Assembly (NCBI GenBank): GCA_937907525.1
Contig: CALCIB010000182.1
Location: 1-11,011 of the forward strand
Length of the DNA stretch: 11,011 nucleotides
Direction of reading: 5' to 3'
DNA from: an uncultured Planctomycetales bacterium
Lineage (GTDB): Bacteria > Planctomycetota > Planctomycetia > Isosphaerales > Isosphaeraceae
Positions 1 to 5,659 of this stretch are shown here, in pieces. A program made the translations under genes and the position numbers. The notes below the pieces were generated by a model. It was not told the origin of the DNA. It worked only from the letters and a program-made list of their open reading frames with translations, and ran no database searches. How positions within the stretch are numbered: the first letter of the stretch is position 1; every line of letters begins with the position of its first letter.

Positions 1-17
1 CGCATGCGGGATCCGAT

Positions 18-55
18 AAGTGTCGGGTCGTCAGCCCGGTGGGAGAGGGGACGGA
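18..55 (+). repeat. 38-bp dispersed repeat, left-edge copy
   Basis: This 38-bp stretch matches the reverse complement of 10955-10992 perfectly; similarity stops abruptly on both sides. Its inner end is the box GGGAGAGGGGACGG, which also forms the ends of the inverted-repeat element at 2985-3168. It contains a small stem, CGGG and CCCG around 7 nt. It starts 30 bp beyond the cysH stop codon, so it could also form structure at the 3' end of the cysH transcript. In orientation it looks like the right arm of an element that continues left of the window; that is inference. Confidence 0.8.
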
Positions 56-85
56 ACGCGGCTCGCTCCTCGCCGCCGCGCCGCC

Positions 86-943
86 TTACTGGTCCTCCAA
101 CTCCGCCCACTCCGTATCCACGTCCAGCTCCTTGAACTCCGCCTGGTCGCCGAGGATGGCGTGGACCTCGTGTTCGAAGCCGCCGGTCTCGATCGGGCAG
201 TGCATCCCGCATTCCTTGGGGGCGTTGGTCTCCCACCACCAGCGGCCGGCGCGACTATCCTCGCCCGGCTTGATCGGCCGGGTGCAGGGGGTGCAGCCGA
301 TGCTGGTGTAACCCTGGTCGTAATACGGGTGGTACGGCACGCCGTACTCGCGGACGTAGGCCCAGACGTCGTCGTGAGTCCAGTCGGCCAGGGGGTTGAG
401 CTTGACGATCCCGCCGTGGTCGTGGTCCAGGTCCACCTTGCGGATGTTCGACCGGGTCGCCCACTGGTCGCGACGCAGGCCGGTGATCCAGGCGTCCAGA
501 CCCTCAAGCGCCTGGGTCAGCGGCACCACCTTGCGGACGTGGCAGCACAGCAACCGCTTCTCCAGGCTGTCGCGGAACAGGTTCATGCCGTGCTTGCCGA
601 CCATCCGCTCGACGTGCTCGGCCACCGGGAAACGGACGTCGACCTGGATGCCGTACTTCTTGCGCACCGCGTCGATCAGGTCGTAAGTCTCCTGGGGGAG
701 CCGGCCGGTGTCGACGGTGATGACGTGGAAGTCCTTGGTGATCTGCCGGGCCATGTCGATCAGGACCAGCGTGTCCACCTGGAAGCTGGTGACGATCGCC
801 AGCCGGTCGCCGAACCGCTCGAAGGCCCACTCCAGCATCTCCTCGGGTTCCTTGTCGTCGAACTCGATGGCCAGCTCGCCGGCCTCGAAGTCGTCCATCA
901 AGGGCGCCCGATCCTCCCGCCCGATCTCCGCCTTGCCGCTCAT
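86..943 (-). CDS. cysH: Assimilatory APS/PAPS reductase, Fe-S type (CysH)
   Basis: This 285-residue cytoplasmic enzyme reduces adenylylated sulfate (APS or PAPS) to sulfite in assimilatory sulfate reduction. The fold markers are all present: a TSFQ-type nucleotide motif near residues 52-55, VDTGRLPQETYDLI (77-90), GLRRDQ and TR (155-164), and the catalytic ECGMH motif (Cys245). A vicinal Cys133-Cys134 pair plus Cys217 and Cys220 (CTPC) are the four ligands of the 4Fe-4S cluster typical of APS reductases, so APS is the likelier substrate; some Fe-S enzymes also use PAPS. About 36 acidic residues follow the catalytic Cys. The start is the ATG at 943, with GGAGG 10 nt upstream. The gene lies 91 bp downstream of the sulfite reductase on the same strand, and the two catalyse consecutive steps, so they probably form one operon. 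The ATP sulfurylase step is not in this window. Confidence 0.95.
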   Translation of the reverse strand: MSGKAEIGREDRAPLMDDFEAGELAIEFDDKEPEEMLEWAFERFGDRLAIVTSFQVDTLVLIDMARQITKDFHVITVDTGRLPQETYDLIDAVRKKYGIQVDVRFPVAEHVERMVGKHGMNLFRDSLEKRLLCCHVRKVVPLTQALEGLDAWITGLRRDQWATRSNIRKVDLDHDHGGIVKLNPLADWTHDDVWAYVREYGVPYHPYYDQGYTSIGCTPCTRPIKPGEDSRAGRWWWETNAPKECGMHCPIETGGFEHEVHAILGDQAEFKELDVDTEWAELEDQ

Positions 944-1034
944 CGCTCCCGTGCCTCCGCGTCGTGACTTACAAGGTCCAGGAGGCGTCCCGCCGACGGC
1001 GGAGCGGAGCTCCGAAACACGCGCCGATCCCCGC
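944..1034 (-). other. Intergenic spacer in the sulfur operon
   Basis: This 91-bp gap separates the sulfite reductase stop from the cysH start. It holds a small GC-rich hairpin of the form CGCC-GA-CGGCG-type near 990-1000, and GGAGG upstream of cysH. I see no promoter and no strong terminator, which fits cotranscription. Confidence 0.5.
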
Positions 1035-2687
1035 TCACTCCGCGACGGCCCCGCGCGCCAGGGCCGTGAGTTCCTCGTCGCTATGACGGGTGAAGAACTC
1101 CTGGATCGTCTCGCCGTCCCGGCGATCGCCGAGATAGCCGGTCAAGAGCCGCTCGACGTGGTGCTTCACCTCGGCGCTTCGGACCCGGCGGATCACCGCC
1201 TTGGCCACCGCCGCCTTGGCGCCCAGCCCGCCGCGGAGCAAGAGGTCGTAGGCCTCCTCCTTCCCCTCGGGGGTCTTCAACGTGGTCCCCTGAATGCCGA
1301 TGTCGCCGACCCAGTGCTGGCCGCAGGCGTGCGGGCAGCCGTCGACGTACAGCCGCAGATCGGCCGCCGCGGGGCCCAACCGCGCCTCCAGGTGTTCGAT
1401 GATCTCCTTGAGCCTCGGCTTGGTCGCCCCCACCGCGAAGTTGCAGTTGGGGTCGCCGGTGCAGCCGATGCTGTGCCCTCGGATCGGGTTGACGTCCAGA
1501 GTCAGCCCCGCGTCGTCCCGCATCCGGGCCAGGGTCGAATCGATCTTGTCCTCGGCGACGTTCGTGAGGATCAGGTTTTGCTCGCGGGTCAGCCGGATCT
1601 CGCCGCCGAGCGACTCGGCCACGTCGGCGATCCGCAAGATCTGGTTGGAGTCGACCTGGCCGAGGAACACCGGGAACCCGATATGGAACAGCCCCGCCTG
1701 GGGCTGCGGGTGGATCCCCATGTGGTCGGTGCGGCCGATCGGCCGGACCTCGTCCTTCAGGTCGGTCAACCGTCGGCCGATCTTCGCCTCCACGAACTCC
1801 CGGATCTTCTCCGGGCCGTGGTCGTCGACCATGAACTTGAACCGGGCCTTGGCCCGCGACATCCGGTACTTGAGATCGGCGTTCCAGATCTGGAGGATCG
1901 CCTCGGGGACGTCCAGCGCCTCCTCCGGGCTCAAAAAGACCCCCATCGACTTGCCGATCCGCGGCGACGCCGACAGCCCGCCGCCGACCCAGACGTCGAA
2001 CCCCGGCGCGCCGTCCTGGATCGTGCCGACCAGCGCGACGTCGTGGATCTCCGGCCCGTTGCAGTGGTACGGGCAGGCCGAGATCGACCACTTGTGCTTC
2101 CGCGGCAGGTCGCCGTACTCCGGATTGCCGGAGAACCGACGATGCGCCTCGAGCAGCACCGGGTTGGCGTCGAACCGCTGCTCGGCGTCGACCCCGGCGA
2201 CCGGGCAGCCGGTGATGTTCCGCAAGACGTCGCCGCAGCCGCCGCGGGTGGTCATCCCCCCCGCCTCCAGCCGGGCGAAGATCTCCGGCATCGCCCCCAA
2301 CCGGATGTAGTGGAGCTGGACGTCCTGCCGGGTCGTCAACTCGGCCTGGCCGCGGCCGTACTCCTCGGTGAGCTGGCCGACCAGCCGCAGCTTCGCGGGA
2401 GACAAGATCCCGTTGGGGAGCTTGATCCGCATCATCAAATAGCCGATCTTCGGCTTGTCGTGGTAGATTCCGTGCCACTGAAGGCGGAGCATGTCCTCCT
2501 CGGGCACTTCCTCGTAGTTCGCCGCCGCCAGCCGGTCGTACTCGTCGGCGAGCGCGTAGGGGGTCTTCTCCTTCTTGACGCGCTCGACGTAGTTGCGCCG
2601 CAGCACCTCCTCGGGAGTCGCCTCCGTCTTCGCCCGGAACGTCGCCCGACGCGGCGGCGCCGCCTCCTGGGGTTCTTCGTCAGCCAT
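1035..2687 (-). CDS. sir: Ferredoxin-type sulfite reductase (nitrite/sulfite reductase family)
   Basis: This 550-residue protein belongs to the siroheme/4Fe-4S nitrite and sulfite reductase family, which carries out six-electron reductions in the cytoplasm. Two ferredoxin-like half-domains (from about residues 85 and 325) alternate with two catalytic halves. Siroheme-side motifs are TTRQDVQLHY (118-127) and RGGCGDVLRNITGCP (148-161). The cluster and siroheme ligands are CTGDPNC (Cys409, Cys415) and GCPHAC (Cys451, Cys455). No flavin or NADPH domain is fused, so the electron donor is probably ferredoxin. The family also includes nitrite reductases; sulfite is preferred here because cysH follows directly and no nitrate genes are near. 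I chose the ATG at 2687 (GAGG 11 nt upstream), because the extra 23 residues from an upstream TTG at 2756 are low-complexity and unlike the family. Confidence 0.92.
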   Translation of the reverse strand: MADEEPQEAAPPRRATFRAKTEATPEEVLRRNYVERVKKEKTPYALADEYDRLAAANYEEVPEEDMLRLQWHGIYHDKPKIGYLMMRIKLPNGILSPAKLRLVGQLTEEYGRGQAELTTRQDVQLHYIRLGAMPEIFARLEAGGMTTRGGCGDVLRNITGCPVAGVDAEQRFDANPVLLEAHRRFSGNPEYGDLPRKHKWSISACPYHCNGPEIHDVALVGTIQDGAPGFDVWVGGGLSASPRIGKSMGVFLSPEEALDVPEAILQIWNADLKYRMSRAKARFKFMVDDHGPEKIREFVEAKIGRRLTDLKDEVRPIGRTDHMGIHPQPQAGLFHIGFPVFLGQVDSNQILRIADVAESLGGEIRLTREQNLILTNVAEDKIDSTLARMRDDAGLTLDVNPIRGHSIGCTGDPNCNFAVGATKPRLKEIIEHLEARLGPAAADLRLYVDGCPHACGQHWVGDIGIQGTTLKTPEGKEEAYDLLLRGGLGAKAAVAKAVIRRVRSAEVKHHVERLLTGYLGDRRDGETIQEFFTRHSDEELTALARGAVAE

Positions 2688-2776
2688 ATTCCGAAGAGCC
2701 TCGATCCAAGGTCCGCGAACGCCCCGCGCCGTCCCTCCGCCGCGGCGGCCGATCAATCACCTTTCCACTGAAGATT

Positions 2777-2805
2777 ATGTTACACGGCGAGCCGGACATT
2801 TTCAA
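2777..2805 (-). promoter_or_regulatory. Candidate sigma-70 promoter of sir-cysH
   Basis: Reading the minus strand, TTGAAA (2805-2800, five of six matches to the -35 consensus) is separated by exactly 17 nt from TAACAT (2782-2777, four of six matches to -10). The predicted start is about 83 nt upstream of the sir ATG. The spacing is ideal, but planctomycete promoters are poorly defined, so this remains a candidate. Confidence 0.4.
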
Positions 2806-2808
2806 GCC

Positions 2809-2831
2809 CCGATTCGCAATCGGAATTCCGA
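2809..2831. promoter_or_regulatory. Hairpin and palindrome beside the sir promoter, possible operator
   Basis: CCGATT-CGC-AATCGG (2809-2823) is a perfect six-pair inverted repeat. It overlaps the perfect 12-bp palindrome TCGGAATTCCGA (2820-2831). Both sit immediately upstream of the proposed -35 box, where an activator or repressor of sulfur assimilation would bind. No specific regulator family can be named from the sequence. Confidence 0.3.
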
Positions 2832-2907
2832 CGATGACGACGACGCCAATCACGGCGGCCCCGACGCGACCCCGGCGGGTTTCCAACTTGCCCCGAGGAG
2901 ACGCGCC

Positions 2908-2920
2908 CCGTCCCCTCTCC
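2908..2920 (+). repeat. Lone copy of the CCGTCCCCTCTCC box
   Basis: These 13 nt match the terminal box of the 2985-3168 element and of the window-edge 38-bp repeats. It has the left-arm orientation and no partner before the next element, so it may be an isolated or decayed arm. Confidence 0.45.
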
Positions 2921-2984
2921 GGGCGGGCATGGCTATGGCCACATTTTTTCGAGTTGGAATTTGGGAAGGATGGAGAAGCGTCCG

Positions 2985-3168
2985 CCGTCCCCTCTCCCAC
3001 AGCAAGATTATTCGTGGGACTCGTAAATCGTTATGGTGCCAGGTGTTGTCGCAAATCAGCCCAAGGCCGCCCTAAGTCATTGGACGGTTGGGTGATCGGA
3101 CGAGGCATCCGGGATCGTTCTTGGACTTACGTCACTCACGAATAATCTTGCACAGGGAGAGGGGACGG
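2985..3168. repeat. 184-bp inverted-repeat (MITE-like) element
   Basis: The ends are inverted copies: CCGTCCCCTCTCCC (2985-2998), three unmatched bases, then GCAAGATTATTCGTG (3002-3016). The reverse complement of 3137-3168 has the same order, giving 29 of 32 matches. A weaker extension (CGTAA then TC) continues inward. The core of about 115 bp shows no credible ORF. The length is close to that of the two other elements in this window, but the ends differ in sequence. It lies between the sir regulatory region and the end of the unknown gene at 3209. A non-autonomous mobile element is the simplest reading; no direct target repeat is evident. Confidence 0.7.
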
Positions 3169-3208
3169 AGTAGGCGGTTCGCGTCGTGGCAACATCCCGA
3201 GTCCGTCG

Positions 3209-3508
3209 CTAACGAGGAGGGCGGATGTTCGGCATCGGGAATTCGTCGCTCGCGTGTACGTTCCGGGCCTTCGCCTGAAGGATGCTCACCACGTCGATCG
3301 CATCGACGTAGGCGTCGTACTCGGCGCGTTCCTCGGGGGTCAGCGCGCCCTCGTTGCACTTATCGGCCAACTCGTCCACGCGCGCCTGGACCTCGGGCGA
3401 CGCCCGAAGATCGACGATGCTTCGGGCGAACTCGGTCGGCATCATCCGGCCGACCGGGTCGAGCAGCTTCGAGAGGATCTCCGTCGAGCGAGCTTGATCG
3501 ACGCTCAT
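3209..3508 (-). CDS. Small conserved-type protein of unknown function
   Basis: This 99-residue protein has no signal peptide or membrane segment. It is rich in charged helical residues, with an N-terminal part around LLDPVGRMMPTEFARSIVDL (16-35) and a stretch with VDELADKCNEG, LTPEERAEYDAYV and SILQAKAR (44-82). From memory, short proteins with this CNEG...LTPEERAEY...LQAKAR pattern occur in planctomycetes and cyanobacteria, often just before an HNH endonuclease gene. No HNH gene is adjacent here: the next feature downstream is the 184-bp element. I chose the ATG at 3508, because the residues upstream look like random translated GC-rich DNA; the RBS is weak (a G-rich run). Function unknown; a toxin-antitoxin-like or nuclease-partner role is only a guess. 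Confidence 0.75.
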   Translation of the reverse strand: MSVDQARSTEILSKLLDPVGRMMPTEFARSIVDLRASPEVQARVDELADKCNEGALTPEERAEYDAYVDAIDVVSILQAKARNVHASDEFPMPNIRPPR

Positions 3509-3662
3509 CCGATCCGCCCCCGTCGTCGCCTTTTCAGCGGTCCATGGCCACGCCTCCAGGATAGCCGCGCGACGGCTCGCGGGGGAAGTCGGCTCCGCGG
3601 CTCGCCGCCGTCCGCCTGGACTCCCGAACCGCCGGCGCGGACAATGGGCGCGAGCGGCCCCG

Positions 3663-3688
3663 GCCGTGGGATTCCCAACCGCCACGGC
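3663..3688. other. Perfect 7-bp hairpin, GCCGTGG/CCACGGC
   Basis: GCCGTGG (3663-3669) pairs perfectly with CCACGGC (3682-3688) around a 12-nt loop. No T-rich tail follows on either strand. It lies between two divergent genes, so an operator or leader structure is more likely than a terminator. Confidence 0.35.
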
Positions 3689-3715
3689 TGATCAGGGGAT
3701 GCCGATCACAACGTC

Positions 3716-3891
3716 CTTCCCCCCTCGCGGGGGAAGGTGGCCCGAAGGGCCGGATGAGGGGGAGGACGAGCAAGACGACCGTTGGGACTTCAAGCCGCAT
3801 GAGCTGGCTTTCGCGGGCGCCAGCGGCCCTTTTGCGCGCCGTCCCCTCATCTGACCGCCTCGCGGTCTGTCTTCCCCCGCGAGGGGGGAAG
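3716..3891. repeat. REPIN/MITE-like element, copy A (176 bp)
   Basis: The element is bounded by a perfect 21-nt inverted repeat (3716-3736 and 3871-3891), itself internally near-palindromic around CCCTCGCGGG. Inside each box lies a short hairpin: GGCCC-GAA-GGGCC (3739-3751) on the left and GACCGC-CTC-GCGGTC (3853-3867) on the right. Next come the inverted octamers ATGAGGGG (3754-3761) and CCCCTCAT (3843-3850). Copy B at 7056-7233 has the same architecture and a related core. Each arm resembles a REP sequence and the pair a REPIN; no RAYT or other transposase gene is in the window. Its right end is 46 bp before the gpmA start. Confidence 0.85.
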
Positions 3892-3937
3892 ATCGCGAAC
3901 CCGCCCCGGCCGCCGGAACCACGAACGAGGAGCAGCG

Positions 3938-4684
3938 ATGCCGAAGATCGTCCTTTTGCGCCACGGCGAGAGCGTTTGGAACAAGGAGAACCTGTTCACC
4001 GGCTGGCGCGACGTCGACCTGTCGGAGCAGGGGAGGGTGGAGGCCAAGAAGGCCGGCGAAACGCTCAAGGCCGAGGGGTTCGTCTTCGACGTCGCCTTCA
4101 CCTCGGTATTGAAGCGGGCCATCCGCACCCTCTGGTTCGCGCTCGACGAGCTGGACCTGATGTGGATCCCCGTCACCAAGTCGTGGCGGCTCAACGAGCG
4201 CCACTACGGCGCGCTTCAAGGGTTGAACAAGGCCCAGACCGCCGCCAAGTACGGCGACGAGCAGGTGTTGATCTGGCGGCGCAGCTACGACACGCCCCCG
4301 CCGGCCCTGGAGGAGTCCGACCCCCGCTTCCCCGGCGCCGACCCCCGCTACGCCGGCCTGTCCAGGGACGAACTCCCCAAGGCGGAGTGCCTCAAGGACA
4401 CCGTCGCCCGCGTCCTGCCGTTCTGGAACGAGACGATCGCCCCGACGATCAAGAGCGGCGAGCGGGTCGTCATCGCCGCCCACGGCAACAGCCTGCGGGC
4501 GCTCGTGAAGTACCTCGACGGCGTCTCCGACGAGGACATCGTGGGCTTGAACATCCCCACCGGCATCCCCCTGGTCTACGAGCTCGACGACGCCCTCAAG
4601 CCGATCAAGCACTACTACCTCGGCGACCAGGACGAGATCGCCGGGAGGGCCGCCGCCGTCGCCGCCCAGGGCAAGGCGAAGTAG
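3938..4684 (+). CDS. gpmA: 2,3-bisphosphoglycerate-dependent phosphoglycerate mutase
   Basis: This 248-residue cytoplasmic glycolytic enzyme interconverts 3- and 2-phosphoglycerate through a phosphohistidine. The histidine-phosphatase signature [10 protein letters not shown] puts the phosphorylated His at residue 9. NLFTGW.DV.L (18-28), Arg60, [14 protein letters not shown] (85-98, Glu87 the acid/base) and [10 protein letters not shown] (180-189, His182) are all present. The length matches the dPGM family (about 230-250), and a short Ala/Lys-rich tail ([12 protein letters not shown]) follows. The ATG at 3938 has GAGGAG 6 nt upstream. It appears monocistronic: a repeat element lies upstream, a strong hairpin downstream, and the next gene is convergent. 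Nothing looks truncated. Confidence 0.95.
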   Translation: MPKIVLLRHGESVWNKENLFTGWRDVDLSEQGRVEAKKAGETLKAEGFVFDVAFTSVLKRAIRTLWFALDELDLMWIPVTKSWRLNERHYGALQGLNKAQTAAKYGDEQVLIWRRSYDTPPPALEESDPRFPGADPRYAGLSRDELPKAECLKDTVARVLPFWNETIAPTIKSGERVVIAAHGNSLRALVKYLDGVSDEDIVGLNIPTGIPLVYELDDALKPIKHYYLGDQDEIAGRAAAVAAQGKAK

Positions 4685-4713
4685 GACAAGCCCGGCCTCT
4701 CGGCTCACGAACC

Positions 4714-4756
4714 ACGAAGCCCCCGGACGAGCCGACCGCCCGTCCGGGGGCTTCGT
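4714..4756. terminator. 16-bp-stem hairpin between convergent genes
   Basis: A perfect 16-bp stem (4714-4729 with 4741-4756, centred on GAAGCCCCCGGACG) surrounds an 11-nt loop, 30 bp after the gpmA stop. The convergent PEP-CTERM gene ends at 4779, so the hairpin could serve both. It lacks a real U-tract on either side (TCTTG follows on the plus strand), so it is not a textbook intrinsic terminator. Confidence 0.7.
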
Positions 4757-4778
4757 CTTGAAAGACGCCCCGCGGGGA

Positions 4779-5333
4779 TCAGGCGACTCGCGCCAGGCAC
4801 CGCCGCCGAAGCCCGACGACGGCGCCCGCCATGAGGGCGGACCCGGCCAGGGCGATCGCGGACGGCTCGGGGACCGAGGCCCCCGTCAGGGTCGCGTACG
4901 AGTCGCCGAGCCTGAGCGACACGGCGCCCATCCCCGAACCAATGGTGTTCGTCGCCTCGAGTTGGATCCGGAAATCGGGACCCGCGATCGCGCCGAGGGA
5001 GAAGACGCCGTCATAGCCGTCGTCGCCGGCCTCGATGTCGAACGTCCCGATCAAACCGTCGTTCAACAGCACCTTCATGTTCAGCGTCTCGCCAAGGGTG
5101 TTGTGATCGTACTTCAAGTGCAGCGCCATCGATTCGGCGCTGGCGATTCCCGTCCCCGTGAAATTCTGGGCCCAGTAGTCGCCGGCGTCCCAGACGTGGT
5201 ACGGCGACCCGTTGCCCGCCGGATGGGACCATTCGAAACCTGGCTTGTCGAACGTCAGCACCGCGCCGGCGCGAGCCCGCGAGCCGACGACAAGGAGGAG
5301 AATCGCCGCGAACGTCACCATCGTCTTTCGCAT
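4779..5333 (-). CDS. PEP-CTERM sorting-domain exported protein
   Basis: This 184-residue secreted protein starts with a Sec-type signal peptide (Arg2, Lys3, a hydrophobic core at 6-17, and cleavage near AGA at about 22-24). Its central domain (about 25-150) is rich in beta-type and aromatic residues, with HVWDAGDYWAQNF (46-58) and many Asp/Gly. It ends with a PEP-CTERM tail: VPEP (154-157), a hydrophobic segment, then the basic cluster RRR (176-178). In this family the tail directs the protein to an exosortase for processing and surface or exopolysaccharide anchoring. The central domain is not one I recognise; a carbohydrate-binding role would fit but is not shown. The ATG at 5333 has AAAGG 6 nt upstream. 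No exosortase gene is in the window. Confidence 0.85.
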   Translation of the reverse strand: MRKTMVTFAAILLLVVGSRARAGAVLTFDKPGFEWSHPAGNGSPYHVWDAGDYWAQNFTGTGIASAESMALHLKYDHNTLGETLNMKVLLNDGLIGTFDIEAGDDGYDGVFSLGAIAGPDFRIQLEATNTIGSGMGAVSLRLGDSYATLTGASVPEPSAIALAGSALMAGAVVGLRRRCLARVA

Positions 5334-5659
5334 CGGTGGCCTTTCGATGCGGCGCTCGGCAAGTCAGTCGGGAGGCCGCCGGCTCGCCAGAACTCGATCC
5401 CTTCCGTCCGCCGCTTCGCGGAGGGTCGTCGTTCGGGACCGCCGCCGACCCCGAACCGCCGGTCTCGACCGGAGACAGGCAATTTAACCGCCCTGACGAT
5501 CCATAAAAGTTTGTATAAAAAAACCCACGCCCGCGTGGCGAACCGGAAACGCCGCGCGAGCCCGCGATCACGACCGACGAGGCCCGCCGCGCCCGCTTGA
5601 CCCCGGTCGGCCGCTCGGCCACGATGAACGGACGACCTTTAAGATCAGGAGGCGTCCCC
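5334..5659. other. 326-bp divergent spacer with an A/T-rich patch
   Basis: It lies between the PEP-CTERM gene (minus) and the dipeptidase (plus), so both promoters should be here. An A/T-rich patch at about 5481-5525 stands out from its GC-rich surroundings and contains TATAAA (5514-5519), a possible -10 box for the plus strand, but no good -35 at the right distance. CCGGT-CTCG-ACCGG (about 5459-5472) is a 5-bp hairpin. An in-frame ATG at 5624 precedes the dipeptidase, but lacks an RBS as good as the one at 5660. Confidence 0.45.

Larger units (their letters stand above)
2688..3208. other. 521-bp non-coding region upstream of sir
   Basis: No convincing gene lies here. It holds a candidate promoter for the sulfur operon (2777-2805), a compact hairpin and palindrome (2809-2831), a lone CCGTCCCCTCTCC box (2908-2920), a run of six T near 2944, and the 184-bp inverted-repeat element (2985-3168). 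The parts around the element are visibly less GC-rich than the genes on either side. Confidence 0.6.
3509..3937. other. 429-bp divergent spacer upstream of gpmA
   Basis: It separates the unknown gene (minus) from gpmA (plus). It holds a 7-bp hairpin (3663-3688), the first REPIN/MITE-like element (3716-3891) and the gpmA ribosome binding site. The reading frames crossing it are translations of the repeats (for example LPPRGGK) and are not credible genes. Confidence 0.6.

Noticed and set aside
2687..2756. Upstream TTG start for sir, adding 23 residues
   Set aside because: The extension is Gly/Arg-rich and unlike the family N-terminus; the ATG at 2687 gives a normal protein. The AAGG near the TTG is only 3 nt away, too close.
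708..2771. A 687-codon open frame antisense to sir and cysH
   Set aside because: It is an opposite-strand shadow of the sulfite reductase and APS reductase genes: low-complexity Arg/Val/Leu/Pro composition and no domain, while the minus strand shows all catalytic motifs.
2680..3000. Minus-strand frame with a hydrophobic stretch (VGAAVIGVVVIVGIPI)
   Set aside because: It starts with GTG inside the repeat element, has no RBS, crosses the sir promoter and start region, and its hydrophobic run may arise from GTC/ATC-rich codons by chance.
3663..3688. Hairpin as an intrinsic terminator
   Set aside because: It lies upstream of both flanking genes, which diverge, and no T-run follows on either strand.
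3754..4761. Open frames overlapping gpmA on both strands
   Set aside because: They begin in the repeat element and translate gpmA out of frame; only the 3938-4684 frame has the histidine-phosphatase motifs.
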